NCBI RefSeq assembly: GCF_001558155.1
Contig: NZ_LOAS01000012.1
Coordinates: forward strand, 1 to 64,000
DNA: 64,000 nt
Source: Aliiruegeria sabulilitoris
Lineage (GTDB): Bacteria > Pseudomonadota > Alphaproteobacteria > Rhodobacterales > Rhodobacteraceae
Reading direction: 5' to 3'
In this document: positions 10,481 to 19,492 of the stretch, piece after piece
Numbering within the stretch: position 1 is the stretch's first letter
Layout: the number at the start of each line of letters is the position of its first letter
Notes under the pieces: generated by a model
The model's database searches: none
What the model was told of the DNA's origin: nothing
Seen by the model: the letters and a program-made list of their open reading frames with translations, nothing else
Program-made: the position numbers and the translations under genes

Positions 10481-11331
10481 CAGGGCGGCTCGTCGATATC
10501 GAGACCCGGATCGCGACGGTGGACAAGCTTGCCTCGGTGATTTCCGCCATGCGCGGCATCGCGGCCGCGCGCGCGCAGGAAGCGCGCCGCCATGTGGACA
10601 GCATCCGGATCTATGCCGAAACCATAGGCGAGGCTATTGGCCACGCGCTGAGCTTCGTTCCCCAATCCGACCTGAGGCTTGCGCAAGACGGGACCGAAGG
10701 GCGGCGGGCCATAATCCTTATCGCGGCCGAACAGGGCTTCGCCGGTGGCTACAGCGAGCGCGTCTTCGATGCGGCAAAGCCCTTGATGAGCGACGCGCAC
10801 GACCTGTTCCTCGTAGGAGAGCGCGGGCTGCTGGTGGCTGAGGAGCGGGAACATCCCGTGCATTCATCCGTGGCGATGATCGGACAGGCGCAACAGGCCA
10901 CGGCGCTCGCCACCCAGCTTGCCGAAACGGTCTTCGACGCTCTCGCTCTGGGCAGGGTGACACAGGTTTGCGTGGTTCACGCGATGCCCAACCGGTCGCA
11001 AACCGCCCAAATCATCGTCCGGCACCTGGTCCCCTTCGACTATTCCCGCTTTCCGCCACCGGCCAGCGGGATCGCACCCCTGATCACGCTTCCGCCCGAA
11101 ACGTTGCTGGCGCGGCTTGTCGAGGAATACGTCTTCTCAGAGCTCGCCGAAGCCGTGATGCTCGCCTTTTCGGCCGAAAACGAGGCCCGGATGCGTGCGA
11201 TGATCGCGGCACATGAAAGTGTCACGGACACTCTGGACGCGCTCGTCTCCACGTCGTGGCGGCTCCGCCAGGAGGAAATAACCGAGGAGATCGTCGAGTT
11301 GAGCACCGGTGCCATGACGGTCGACTCCTGA
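10477..11331 (+). CDS. atpG: N-type ATPase subunit gamma
   Basis: Central rotor shaft, 284 aa. The N-terminal helix ([19 protein letters not shown], with the conserved start of the coiled coil) and the C-terminal helix ([16 protein letters not shown]) pair as in other gamma subunits, but the overall sequence is divergent, as usual for N-ATPases. It is the last gene of the operon, and no delta gene follows. Translation is coupled to atpA by the ATGA overlap. Confidence 0.9.
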   Translation: MTGRLVDIETRIATVDKLASVISAMRGIAAARAQEARRHVDSIRIYAETIGEAIGHALSFVPQSDLRLAQDGTEGRRAIILIAAEQGFAGGYSERVFDAAKPLMSDAHDLFLVGERGLLVAEEREHPVHSSVAMIGQAQQATALATQLAETVFDALALGRVTQVCVVHAMPNRSQTAQIIVRHLVPFDYSRFPPPASGIAPLITLPPETLLARLVEEYVFSELAEAVMLAFSAENEARMRAMIAAHESVTDTLDALVSTSWRLRQEEITEEIVELSTGAMTVDS

Positions 11332-11526
11332 AAGGCCGGGAGGTTCCCGCATGAACAGCTGCAGCGCTCGCGATCGGCTCTGAGACGCGAGTCAAATTGT
11401 GAACCGCCGCGGGTTTCCGGAGGTTGCCAACTCGCAGGAGGGTGTGAAGGGTGTCTTCGTCGCGACCTGCGCGCAGGACTTGCAGGAGAGTTTCGACGCC
11501 ACCTGAACCAACCTGGAGAAATGAGC
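11332..11526. other. Intergenic stretch with a possible gene remnant
   Basis: A short open frame from GTG 11400 to TGA at 11505-11507 reads like a protein C-terminus (ending AQDLQESFDAT) and lies just before the Shine-Dalgarno of the amidase gene. It has no ribosome-binding site of its own. With the two clear relics on the other side of the amidase it may be the tail of a deleted upstream gene. I could not name it. Confidence 0.3.
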
Positions 11527-12288
11527 ATGAAACTCGCACTCTATCAGGGGCCGCCCGCCGAGGGCGACGCGGAGGCGGCGTTCGCCCGTCTCGACCGCCA
11601 GCTTCGCGCGGCGGCCGTGGCGGGCGCGCGCATGCTGGTGGCACCCGAACTGTTCCTGCCCGGATACAACCAGCCGGAGCTTCACAAGACGCTGTCGCAG
11701 CCCCTGGGTGGCGCGTGGTTCCAACGGCTTGGCGCCTTGGCGCGGCAGGCGGATTGCGGCCTGACCGTGGGATGGGCCGAGCAGGACGGGGCGGCGGTCT
11801 TCAACGCGGCAACCGCGTTCGACCGCAACGGTGAAATGCTTGGGCATTACCGCAAGATCCAGCTTTTCGGCCCGATGGAACAGGCGAGCTTCCAGCCCGG
11901 AGACAGCTACTGCCAGTTTGACCTCGATGGCGTGCCGACAGGGCTGCTCATCTGCTACGATGTCGAATTCGCGCCCCATGTCCGGGCGCTGGCCGAGCGG
12001 GGCGTGAAGCTGCTGCTGGTGCCCACCGCCAATCCCGCAGGCTTCGGGCATGTTGCGGACAGCTTCGTACCCGCGCGGGCGGGCGAGATGGACATGACCA
12101 TCGTCTATGCCAATTACTGCGGCGCGGAGGGCGACCTGCGCTTCGGCGGCGACTCTGTCATTGCCGGCCCCGACGCCCGGATCATCGCCCGCGCGGGGCG
12201 CTCCGAAACGCTGCTCATCGCCGAAAACGGCCCCGCGCCAGAGTCAGCACTGCGCTCAACCCAACTTTCCGATTTCCGTAAGGTATGA
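11527..12288 (+). CDS. Carbon-nitrogen hydrolase (nitrilase superfamily amidase)
   Basis: A 253-aa cytoplasmic amidase. The Glu-Lys-Cys triad is visible: the Glu in VAPELFLPGYN, the Lys in HYRKIQLFG and the Cys in LLICYDVEFAP. ATG 11527 is preferred because GGAG stands eight bases upstream; the ATG at 11521 is only two bases from it. The gene is followed directly by fragments of a class III aminotransferase and a PuuC-type aldehyde dehydrogenase, so it probably belonged to an amine or polyamine catabolic operon and hydrolysed an amide intermediate. It appears intact, but its partner enzymes are broken. Confidence 0.88.
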   Translation: MKLALYQGPPAEGDAEAAFARLDRQLRAAAVAGARMLVAPELFLPGYNQPELHKTLSQPLGGAWFQRLGALARQADCGLTVGWAEQDGAAVFNAATAFDRNGEMLGHYRKIQLFGPMEQASFQPGDSYCQFDLDGVPTGLLICYDVEFAPHVRALAERGVKLLLVPTANPAGFGHVADSFVPARAGEMDMTIVYANYCGAEGDLRFGGDSVIAGPDARIIARAGRSETLLIAENGPAPESALRSTQLSDFRKV

Positions 12289-12549
12289 CCCGATGCCGTC
12301 GATCTCGACATGTCCACCGATGGCGGTCTCACCGCCGATGCGCACCTCGTGCACTCCTTGATCGCCGCGCCGATCATGGGGGCCGGCGACATCGTAGTTC
12401 CGCCTGCGGGCTATCATGCCGCGATGGGGGAGATCTGCCGGTATTACGAGATCAAGAATATCTCCGACGAAGTGGTGACCGCCTTTGGCCGCGACGACAG
12501 TTGGCTGAAGCTCGACGCATTCGACGAAAACACCCATGCTGACCCATGA
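12289..12549 (+). pseudogene. Fragment of a class III (PLP) aminotransferase
   Basis: In the same frame as the amidase stop, 86 codons follow. They include APIMGAGDIVVPPAGYHA, EICRYYEIK and ISDEVVTAFGR, which is the central part of putrescine/omega-amino-acid aminotransferases including the PLP-binding Asp of the SDEVVT motif. The N-terminal half, the Schiff-base lysine region and the C-terminus are missing, and after GR the sequence stops resembling the family. It is an internal relic left by deletions. Confidence 0.72.
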
Positions 12550-12798
12550 GGACTACCGTGCCAAGGTTGCGGCCGCGGCATTCCGTACCCAGTGCTGGAT
12601 CGACGTAAGGTTCACTCCGGCTGCTTCCGGTGAGGTCTTTGCCAGCGTGAATCCGGCCACGGCGAGACGTTGGCCGAGGTCTCGCGCGGAAATGCGCTGG
12701 ATATCGACCGCGCCGTTGCATCGGCGCGGGTAGCCTTCGAAGACGGGCGCGAACTCGTCCGGATCCGCCGCGTTCCGCTGGACGCGGACGTGGCGTGA
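12536..12798 (+). pseudogene. Truncated PuuC-type aldehyde dehydrogenase
   Basis: The fragment starts MLTHEDYRAKVAAAAFRTQ, then FTPAASGEVFASVNPAT, the typical N-terminus of gamma-glutamyl-aminobutyraldehyde dehydrogenases. After NPAT (about 12660) one base is missing. The next frame continues GETLAEVSRGNALDIDRAV and ASARVAFEDGR, as the family expects. Similarity ends near 12760, before the cofactor and catalytic domains. A frameshift plus loss of about 85 percent of the gene make it a pseudogene. It borders the convergent polyol operon. Confidence 0.78.
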
Positions 12799-12817
12799 CC
12801 GTCCGCTACTCTGGTTC

Positions 12818-14512
12818 TCAGGCCCGGAAGGGTTGTTCCTTAGCCGCCTGAGACAGGTGAACTCCGTGGCGTTTGGCCAGAACCGCAGTGAGCTCTTCGA
12901 GCTCTTCGGCCTGACGAGCCGCGTTCCAGCCGAGCGCCTGGGCCGTTATCTCGCAGAGAGCTTCGCAGGTGGGGCGGTCGATTTGGCCGGTGATGGCAAG
13001 TGGCGTCCGCCGCAGAACGATATCTTCCAGATGCACGACGTGCTCGTTCCGCGCAATCCAGTCGATTTCTGCCCGGCTGAAGGCGTCCTCCGTGCCGAGA
13101 AGAACTGGATCGGCCCCTTCGGCAAGGGCGATGGCACGCGCGGTCGTGCCGTAGCGATCCAGCAGCGTGGCGAGCCGATCCGGCGCGGCGCCGGAAACCC
13201 TCGCCATTTCAGCCAACCATTCTTCACGTGCGCTTGCCTCCTGTGGCATGTCCCGCCCGCCGCCGATGGGCATCTCGTCGGTTGACTGCTTGCGGGTCTC
13301 GCCGAGATCTTCCAGCACCTTGTCCGCGATCTCCGCCGAAAAGGCCCGGAACGTCGTCCATTTCCCGCCGACAAGCGAGGTCACCGGGAATGGCCGGCCT
13401 TCGGTGGGCGCGACGACGGGGGCGGAGTGGTCGCGACTGATCAGGCCCGGATCGACGCCTTCCGAGTTCGGCAAGGGCCGGATGCCGGCATAGGCATAGA
13501 CGATCTGGCCCGGGTCGAATTGCAGGCCGGGCAGAAGCTCGCGCAGGCTCGCCATGAAATAGGCGATCTCGTCTTCGGTGCAGGTCACCTCGTCGGGCGA
13601 GTCGGCGGGAATGTCGGTCGAGCCCACCAGCGCCTTGCCGCGATAGGGGAAGACAAGCAGGATCCGGCCGTCATCGGCTTCGAAATAGATCATCCGCCCG
13701 CTCAGCTGTTCTAGCAGCGCGGGGTGATCGAGCAGGATATGCGAGCCCTTGGTGCCGCCGATCAGCTTTGTCTCGATGCCAAGCACGGCATTGACCCGGT
13801 CGATCCATGGGCCGGCGGCATTGACCACGTTCCGCGCTGTGACGCTGCGGGTCTGCCCATCGGCCAGCATGAGTTCCAGCGCGCCGTCCCGCAGGCCGGA
13901 AACTGCGGTCCAGTTCAGCGCTTCCGAGCCGGGGGACAGGGCCACCCCGTCCTTCACCAGTTCGAGGATGAGCCGCTCGGGAGCCTCGATCATGGCATCG
14001 TAATAGGTTCCCAGGGCGACAATGCGGGGTGTCAGGGCAGGCACATCCGCCAGCGCCTTTGTTCGCCCGACCATCCCGTGGCGCGGCATCACCCGGGCCC
14101 GTGCGCCGTAGAAATCATACATCGCCAGCCCGGTCTTGATGAGCAATGCGCCCCGGCTGCGCGGCGCCGTGGTGGAGCCAAGCAACGTGCGCAGCGCCGC
14201 CCAGACCCCCTTGGTCCAGGAATAGATCGGGATCATCGTCGGCAGCGCCTTCACCAGATGCGGTGCGTTGCGCAGCAGCAGGTTGCGCTCATAGGTCGAT
14301 TCCGCCACCAGCCGGAGTTCCCCGGTTTCCAGGTATTTCAGCCCGCCATGGATCAGCCGCGACGGCGCGGCGCTCGTGCCGGAGCCGTAATCCCCCTTGT
14401 CGACGATCAGGCAGCGCAGCCCTTGCGCGCAGAGATCCCGGAACAGCCCCGCCCCGTTGACCCCGGCTCCAATGATGACGACGTCGAAGGCGTCTTGTGC
14501 GGTATCAGGCAT
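12818..14512 (-). CDS. GlpD-family FAD-dependent polyol-phosphate dehydrogenase (second copy)
   Basis: A 564-aa membrane-associated flavoprotein of the glycerol-3-phosphate dehydrogenase family that passes electrons to quinone. The FAD motif VVIIGAGVNGAGLFRDL is near the N-terminus, followed by RLIHGGLKYLE and, later, GSHILLDHP and GGKWTTFRAF. The C-terminal GlpD helical domain is present. ATG 14512 (GGAG six to eight bases ahead, overlapping the kinase stop) is preferred to the upstream ATG at 14524. It is the last gene of a DeoR-kinase-dehydrogenase operon. It differs in length from the EryB-like copy at 20.4 kb, so it probably oxidises another polyol phosphate, or glycerol-3-phosphate. Confidence 0.85.
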   Translation of the reverse strand: MPDTAQDAFDVVIIGAGVNGAGLFRDLCAQGLRCLIVDKGDYGSGTSAAPSRLIHGGLKYLETGELRLVAESTYERNLLLRNAPHLVKALPTMIPIYSWTKGVWAALRTLLGSTTAPRSRGALLIKTGLAMYDFYGARARVMPRHGMVGRTKALADVPALTPRIVALGTYYDAMIEAPERLILELVKDGVALSPGSEALNWTAVSGLRDGALELMLADGQTRSVTARNVVNAAGPWIDRVNAVLGIETKLIGGTKGSHILLDHPALLEQLSGRMIYFEADDGRILLVFPYRGKALVGSTDIPADSPDEVTCTEDEIAYFMASLRELLPGLQFDPGQIVYAYAGIRPLPNSEGVDPGLISRDHSAPVVAPTEGRPFPVTSLVGGKWTTFRAFSAEIADKVLEDLGETRKQSTDEMPIGGGRDMPQEASAREEWLAEMARVSGAAPDRLATLLDRYGTTARAIALAEGADPVLLGTEDAFSRAEIDWIARNEHVVHLEDIVLRRTPLAITGQIDRPTCEALCEITAQALGWNAARQAEELEELTAVLAKRHGVHLSQAAKEQPFRA

Positions 14513-16043
14513 CGGATTCTCCACGGCCGGATTTTTCGAGCGCGTTCAGGCGCTCCCATGTGGCCGGCAGGCTGTCGGCAACCTCCCGAAAGACCGTGTA
14601 GCGCTCCGCGTAGGCCGCCGAACGCTCCGGCGAGGGGGAATAAGTTGTCGAGATGGCGTCGAGATCGCGCGGGTCCGCGTCGAAACTCTCGAAGGCACCG
14701 ACGGCCGCCCCGGCACAGAGCGCCGCGCCCCAGGCCGCGGCTTCGTCGGTCTCGCTCACGACGACATCCATGCCCAGGATGTCGGCAAAAAGCCGCGCGA
14801 CGGTCGGGTTGCGAGAGGCGCCGCCGGTCAGCCGGGCCTCGCTGCCGCCGAAGGCTTCGCGCAGGGCATCGACATGCTGGCGATGGTTGAAGGCAACCCC
14901 TTCCAGCAGGGCGGCCAGTACGTCGCCACGCCCATGCCACCCACGCAGGCCAAGAAAACCTGCGCTCGGCACCGCCCCGAAGGGCGAGCCATATAGATAG
15001 GGGTGGAAGACGATCGGCGATGGCCGTTCCAGTGCCGCGTCGATCTCCGGTGCCAGAACGGCGTGGATGCTCGTCCCCTCAGCCTCGGCCTTCGCGCGCT
15101 CGGCGGCGCAGAACGTGTCGATGAACCAGTCGTAATTCGTGGTCGAGGCGGGCGACATCGACATGTTGTTCCACAGCCCCGGCTGTACCGCGCTGCGGCA
15201 GAGCCATCGCGGATCGGTATTCGGCTCGGTGGAGACGCATTCGTTGATCGAATAGGTCCCGGCAACGATCCCCACAACGCCGGGGCGATGTGCACCGATA
15301 CCGTGAGCGGAGGCCGTGACATCGTGCAGGCCGGCGGCCACGGGCGTGCCGACCTTGAGGCCGGTTGCCTCGGCAGCTTCCCTGGTGATAGTTCCGACGA
15401 CCTCGGCGGAATGTGAAATCGCGGCCAGCGCCGGGCGCAATGCGGAGAGCCCGAACAACGCAAGTGCCGCGTCGGAATAATCCTGGCTATGGACATCGGT
15501 GAAGGAGGTGCTGGCCTCGGTGCGGTCTGTCCCGAAGGTGCCCGTCAGGCAGCAGCGCAGCCAGTCCTTGCAGGCCAGCACATGGCCGATGCGCGCAAAG
15601 CGCTCCGGCTCCTCGCGCGCCATCCAGGCCAGCAGCGCGGAGGGCGCGGAGACATGCGGTGGCTGGCCGGTCAGCGGCAGGCTCTCGCGGTCGATCCCGT
15701 CACGTTCCCATTCTGCGACGACGTCGATGGCCCGGCTGTCAAGCGACAGGATGCCGGCGCCGAGCGGCTTGCCGGCCTGGTCGAGCACATACACCCCGTC
15801 GCCATGCGCGGTCGCGGCAACACAGAGGATGTCTGCCGGATCGGTGCCGCTGGCCGCCAGCACATCGCGAATGGCTGCGGCGGTCTGGCGCCAGAGGTCC
15901 GCCATGTCGCGTTCGACCTTGCGCGGCGAGGGTTTGAGTTGCGGGACATTGCGGCGGGCGACACCGAGTTGCCGGCCGGCAAGGTCGAAGATCACCGCCT
16001 TTGTGACGGTCAGTCCGCTGTCGATGGCGAGAATGCGTCCCAT
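14505..16043 (-). CDS. FGGY-family carbohydrate kinase (second polyol kinase)
   Basis: A 512-aa cytoplasmic sugar or polyol kinase. The phosphate-binding start is MGRILAIDSGLTVTKAVIFD, and the FGGY C-domain ATP-site motif LTGGASRNPTVARLFAD lies near residue 410. Start ATG 16043 is taken because the family begins there; the upstream frame reads through leader sequence. The catalytic aspartate lies in LHDVTASAHG. The stop overlaps the dehydrogenase start by eight bases. Pairing with a GlpD-type enzyme and a DeoR regulator means phosphorylation then oxidation of a polyol. The substrate is unknown; a tetritol or pentitol is likely from the neighbouring ery genes. Confidence 0.87.
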   Translation of the reverse strand: MGRILAIDSGLTVTKAVIFDLAGRQLGVARRNVPQLKPSPRKVERDMADLWRQTAAAIRDVLAASGTDPADILCVAATAHGDGVYVLDQAGKPLGAGILSLDSRAIDVVAEWERDGIDRESLPLTGQPPHVSAPSALLAWMAREEPERFARIGHVLACKDWLRCCLTGTFGTDRTEASTSFTDVHSQDYSDAALALFGLSALRPALAAISHSAEVVGTITREAAEATGLKVGTPVAAGLHDVTASAHGIGAHRPGVVGIVAGTYSINECVSTEPNTDPRWLCRSAVQPGLWNNMSMSPASTTNYDWFIDTFCAAERAKAEAEGTSIHAVLAPEIDAALERPSPIVFHPYLYGSPFGAVPSAGFLGLRGWHGRGDVLAALLEGVAFNHRQHVDALREAFGGSEARLTGGASRNPTVARLFADILGMDVVVSETDEAAAWGAALCAGAAVGAFESFDADPRDLDAISTTYSPSPERSAAYAERYTVFREVADSLPATWERLNALEKSGRGESDA

Positions 16044-16077
16044 GTCCGTGCCTCTCTCGTTCAGGGAAGGAAGGAAC

Positions 16078-16104
16078 GGGGCGCCGCGAGGGAAACGGCG
16101 CCCC
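16078..16104 (-). promoter_or_regulatory. Leader hairpin upstream of the kinase gene
   Basis: A perfect 9-bp stem (16078-16086 with 16096-16104, GGGGCGCCG/CGGCGCCCC) with a 9-base loop lies about 35 bases before the kinase ATG, in the 204-bp gap after the DeoR gene. On the minus strand it is followed by pyrimidines (TTCCTTCCTTCCC), not a T tract. It could be a weak attenuator or a mark of mRNA processing. Confidence 0.45.
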
Positions 16105-16247
16105 GGCCGGTTCCGATCTGCAGTGTCGCGGGCAACGGCCAGAAACACCACAGATCAGGTCTCTTTATGTTTCGTGTCCTCGGTCGATTGCCTTCACAAG
16201 GCAATGGCAAAGGTCGCGGCCGCCACCTTTGCTGACTTGTGGCGATC

Positions 16248-17027
16248 TCATTCGGATGTCTCCCTTTGCGCGGCAATCGTCAGCGCCAGACCGGCGGTTT
16301 CGAGGGCTGCGCTGGCCGCGTCTGGTGGGGCCATATCGGTGATGATCCAAGCGAACTCGTCCAGCGTCGCCAGCTTGTGAAGCGCGGTTCGTTCGAAACG
16401 TTGGTGGTTGACCAATAGGCAGCGCCGCGTGGCGGAGGCCATCATGGCCCGCTTCGCCCGCACGACGCTGTCATCCATGTGAAACGCTTCCAGCCCCGAC
16501 ACTGCCGGGCTCGAAATGAAGGCGATATCGGCGCGCAGCCCGGCCAGTGCGGTCTCGGTAATGGCCCCGAAGAAGGCATGGAACTTGGCCGAATAGGTGC
16601 CGCCAAGGGCGATCAGGGAAATGCACGGCTCCGTGCGCAAAGCGTCGATGACGGCGGCGTTGTTGGTGATAACCGTGAGCGGACGCATCCCAGCCAGCCG
16701 GGACCCCAGCAGCGCCGCCATCGAGCCGTCATTGACCATGATCGTCATGCCGGGCTCTACCAGCGTCAGTGCTGCATCCGCCATTGCGGCCTTGGCCTCG
16801 ATGTCCTGGCCTTCGCGGAACCGGAAATCGCTTTCGAAGCGGGTGCTGGCCTCGATGGTTGCCCCGCCACGCACCTTGCGCAGCAGCCCTTCACCTTCCA
16901 AATCGTCGAGATCGCGATGAATGGTCATCTTGGAGACAATGAAACGATTGGCTAGATCGTCCACGGTCAGCTCACCCCTGTTGGCAAGGAGCTCGATGAT
17001 CGCCCGCTGTCGATCGTTACGTTTCAC
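16248..17027 (-). CDS. DeoR-family transcriptional regulator
   Basis: A 259-aa repressor of a sugar operon. The start is GTG 17027 with GGGAGGGG about six bases upstream, giving the usual VKRNDRQRAIIELLANRGEL. A longer upstream frame lacks family similarity. The winged helix contains FIVSKMTIHRDLDDLEGEG, the DeoR signature. The C-terminal DeoRC domain binds a phosphorylated sugar (ITNNAAVIDAL and GGTYSAKFHAFFG are visible). It heads the minus-strand kinase/dehydrogenase operon and is divergent from the transaldolase gene. Paired palindromes between them (17089-17125) are its probable operator. Confidence 0.9.
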   Translation of the reverse strand: MKRNDRQRAIIELLANRGELTVDDLANRFIVSKMTIHRDLDDLEGEGLLRKVRGGATIEASTRFESDFRFREGQDIEAKAAMADAALTLVEPGMTIMVNDGSMAALLGSRLAGMRPLTVITNNAAVIDALRTEPCISLIALGGTYSAKFHAFFGAITETALAGLRADIAFISSPAVSGLEAFHMDDSVVRAKRAMMASATRRCLLVNHQRFERTALHKLATLDEFAWIITDMAPPDAASAALETAGLALTIAAQRETSE

Positions 17028-17088
17028 CGGGTTCCCCTCCCAAGGCCCCGCAATGCGCTGTATGCGCCTACGTAGCCGAACGTATGAC

Positions 17089-17125
17089 ATAACATAAATA
17101 ACATCACAAGTGTGATTTATGTTAT
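17089..17125. promoter_or_regulatory. Nested palindromic operator between deoR and transaldolase
   Basis: Two palindromes overlap in a very AT-rich island: ATAACATAAAT-N15-ATTTATGTTAT (perfect 11-bp arms, 17089-17099 and 17115-17125) and ATCACA-AG-TGTGAT (perfect 6-bp arms, 17103-17116). Their centres are about 2.5 bases apart. The site lies 62 bases upstream of the DeoR start and 260 bases before the transaldolase. It is best read as the DeoR operator; the TGTGAT half recalls CRP-like sites. Confidence 0.65.
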
Positions 17126-17384
17126 TTTGTATTGTGACTTTGGGGCGGAAATGGTAAAAGGCAGCCATGGAGGATGGACCATGCCGAAGGACTCGTGCGC
17201 AGTGCCGATGTTGCGGCGAAAGGGCGCCTGCAACCGCTGTGTCGCAGGCGTGGCTGGCATTGAGACATTCGGAGCCTTGGGCCCAATACCCGGCTCTGTG
17301 AAGATTCCGGAATTTCCTTGCACGCGAAGCGAACCCGCGCCAAGGAACTGATCGAAAAATGACGACGCTACAGGAGTTGCCAAG

Positions 17385-18332
17385 ATGACAAACGCGTTGG
17401 ACCAATTGCGCGAAATGACCGTTGTGGTCGCCGACACCGGCGATGTTGCGGCCGTCAAGGCTTACGGGCCGGTCGATTGCACGACGAACCCGTCGATCGT
17501 GCTTGCCGCCCTCAAGGATCCCGCATCCGAGGAGTTGACCGTCCGCGAAATCGAGGCGGGCAAGAAGGCCGGCAAGAGCGCCGAAGAGGTCGCGGCGACG
17601 CTGACCGTCGCCGTTGGCGCCGAACTGACGAAGCTGGTGCCCGGCCGGGTGTCGACCGAGGTCGATGCCTGCCTGTCCTTCGACACGGACGCCTCCGTGG
17701 CCCGCGCGCGTGCCATCATCGCCGATTACGAGGCGCGCGGCATCGGCCGCGAACGCATCCTAATCAAGCTGGCCTCGACCTGGGAAGGTATCCGCGCGGC
17801 GGAGATCCTGCAGAAAGAAGGGATCGACTGTAACCTGACGCTGCTGTTCTCGCTCGCCCAGGCCGTGGCCTGCGCAGATGCCGGCGCCTTCCTGATCTCG
17901 CCCTTCGTCGGGCGCATCACCGACTGGTACAAGAAGGCCGAAGGGCGTGACAGCTATCTGCCCGACGAAGATCCCGGCGTGCTGTCGGTCCGCAAGATCT
18001 ACGATTACTACAAGTCGAACGGCATCGACACCGTGGTGATGGGCGCCTCCTTCCGCAGCGTCGACCAGATCAAGGCGCTGGCGGGTTGCGACAACCTGAC
18101 GATCGCGCCGAAGCTGCTCGACATCCTCGCCAAGGACGAGGCGGATCTGCCGCGTGTGCTGTCGCCGGAAACCGCGAGCGGGGCTGCCCCGATCCCGATG
18201 GACGAAGCGACATTCCGCTGGGAAATGAACGCCGACCCGATGGCGACCGAGAAACTGGCCGAAGGCATCCGCAATTTCGACGCCGACCACAAGAAGCTGA
18301 TCGCTCTCGTGGCCGAGCGCATGTCTGCCTGA
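17385..18332 (+). CDS. talB: Transaldolase, TalB type
   Basis: A 315-aa class I aldolase that moves a dihydroxyacetone unit between sedoheptulose-7-phosphate and glyceraldehyde-3-phosphate, giving erythrose-4-phosphate and fructose-6-phosphate. The Schiff-base lysine lies in [13 protein letters not shown] and the acidic residue in [14 protein letters not shown] and [12 protein letters not shown] are further family motifs. Length and sequence match full-length TalB rather than the short MipB form. AGGAG stands nine bases before ATG 17385. Placed among erythritol-type genes, it probably consumes the erythrose-4-phosphate that the pathway produces. Confidence 0.93.
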   Translation: MTNALDQLREMTVVVADTGDVAAVKAYGPVDCTTNPSIVLAALKDPASEELTVREIEAGKKAGKSAEEVAATLTVAVGAELTKLVPGRVSTEVDACLSFDTDASVARARAIIADYEARGIGRERILIKLASTWEGIRAAEILQKEGIDCNLTLLFSLAQAVACADAGAFLISPFVGRITDWYKKAEGRDSYLPDEDPGVLSVRKIYDYYKSNGIDTVVMGASFRSVDQIKALAGCDNLTIAPKLLDILAKDEADLPRVLSPETASGAAPIPMDEATFRWEMNADPMATEKLAEGIRNFDADHKKLIALVAERMSA

Positions 18333-18347
18333 TCCTGTCAGCACAAC

Positions 18348-18380
18348 CGCGCGCCCGGCACGTTTATAGCCGGGCGCGCG
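18348..18380. terminator. Bidirectional terminator between talB and eryD
   Basis: A perfect 12-bp stem CGCGCGCCCGGC/GCCGGGCGCGCG (18348-18359 with 18369-18380) closes the loop ACGTTTATA. It stands between the ends of convergent talB and the SorC regulator. TTACGTTT follows on the plus strand. Confidence 0.8.
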
Positions 18381-18404
18381 TTACGTTTCCGCGGCATCTC
18401 TGTT

Positions 18405-19373
18405 TCAGGAGGACGGCTGTTCTTCCAGCAAGGTCCGCGCCGTGAGTTCGTCGGTGATCAGCCCCGACAGCCAGCCGCTCTTCAGAACCGCCCGGATTGC
18501 ATTAAACTTCTCGCGGCCACCGGCCAGGGCGATGATGTTGTCCGCGCCATCCTCCCGGAAGGGAACCGACAGCGTGCGGGCGGTGAGCGTCGTTTCGAGC
18601 CGGTTTCCCTCGGCGTCGAAGAAATGGCCCAGAAGTTCTCCGGTCCCGCCCGCTTGGGCGATTTCCTCGATCTCGCTCTGCTCGATCATCCCCGAGGCCA
18701 CGAGTTGCGTATCGGTGTCCACCGTCCCGATGCCGACGAGCTTCAGCGGTGCGGTTTCGGCCATTGCGAAGACATCACACACACCCTTCTGCGCCAGAAG
18801 GACCTCGCGGTCCTCGACCGTGTTGGCGAAAAACGGCACCGGCATCACATAGGCATGGGCGTGGGTCTTTTCGGCCAGAAGATGCATCACGTCATGCGGG
18901 TTGGCCGAGAAGTTCCGCGTCAGCCCGCCGAGCAGGGAGACGAAGCGCATGCCCTTGGCGTCGATCCGTGGCAGGCTGCGGACGGCCGCGGCGAGGGTGC
19001 GGCCATGGCCGATGCCGATGGTGGAGATCTCGCCCGATTCCAGCCGGCGGCGGATGAACGCGGCGCCCGACAGGCCGAGCGCGCGCAGTGGCACCCCTTC
19101 CTCGCTCAGATCGGGCGCGACGCGGCAGGTGCTGAGCCCGAAACGCTGGCACAGGGCGTCCTCCAGTTCGAGGCATTCGACGATCTCGCCGTCGATGGAG
19201 ACTTTCACCGCGCCTTCGGCCACGGCCCGTGCGATCAGCCGGTGCGCCTTGACCGACGGCACGCCCAGCTTCTTGGCGACAGCCGCTTGCGTCAGCCCGC
19301 CGATATAATGGAGCCATGCGGCCCGTATCGCCAGGCTGCGCTCACCATCGTTTGTCGTTCTTTCTCGGGCCAT
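18405..19373 (-). CDS. eryD: SorC-family transcriptional regulator, EryD-like
   Basis: A 322-aa regulator. The helix-turn-helix (about residues 25-50) reads GGLTQAAVAKKLGVPSVKA. The C-terminal sugar-phosphate-binding domain contains GIGHGRTLAAAV, SLLGGLTRN, ANPHDV, MPVPFFANT and LGHFFDAEGN. It is the fourth gene of eryABCD, as in Brucella, where EryD represses the operon until an erythritol intermediate is present. The same sensor domain, without the DNA-binding part, is fused to the transporter ATPase at 24.7-27.0 kb. It follows eryC after 119 bases. Orthology is inferred from order and motifs. Confidence 0.85.
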   Translation of the reverse strand: MARERTTNDGERSLAIRAAWLHYIGGLTQAAVAKKLGVPSVKAHRLIARAVAEGAVKVSIDGEIVECLELEDALCQRFGLSTCRVAPDLSEEGVPLRALGLSGAAFIRRRLESGEISTIGIGHGRTLAAAVRSLPRIDAKGMRFVSLLGGLTRNFSANPHDVMHLLAEKTHAHAYVMPVPFFANTVEDREVLLAQKGVCDVFAMAETAPLKLVGIGTVDTDTQLVASGMIEQSEIEEIAQAGGTGELLGHFFDAEGNRLETTLTARTLSVPFREDGADNIIALAGGREKFNAIRAVLKSGWLSGLITDELTARTLLEEQPSS

Positions 19374-19492
19374 GGACCTTCGTCACCTTCCACCAGGGCA
19401 CAACGCTTGTTACCGGCCACGGCGTCGCTGCGGGCCTTTCATCATATCCTTCAGCCTGCTTCAACCTGGCGGCCCTGACGCCAAGCTGCGCA

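Noticed and set aside
12285-12800. Several short frames considered as small intact genes.
   Set aside because: Two of them read as pieces of an aminotransferase and an aldehyde dehydrogenase with missing halves and a frameshift, so relics explain them better.
12818-14512. Annotation as plain glycerol-3-phosphate dehydrogenase glpD.
   Set aside because: The family also includes erythritol-phosphate dehydrogenases, and the gene is in a polyol locus with its own FGGY kinase; the substrate cannot be fixed from sequence, so no symbol is given.
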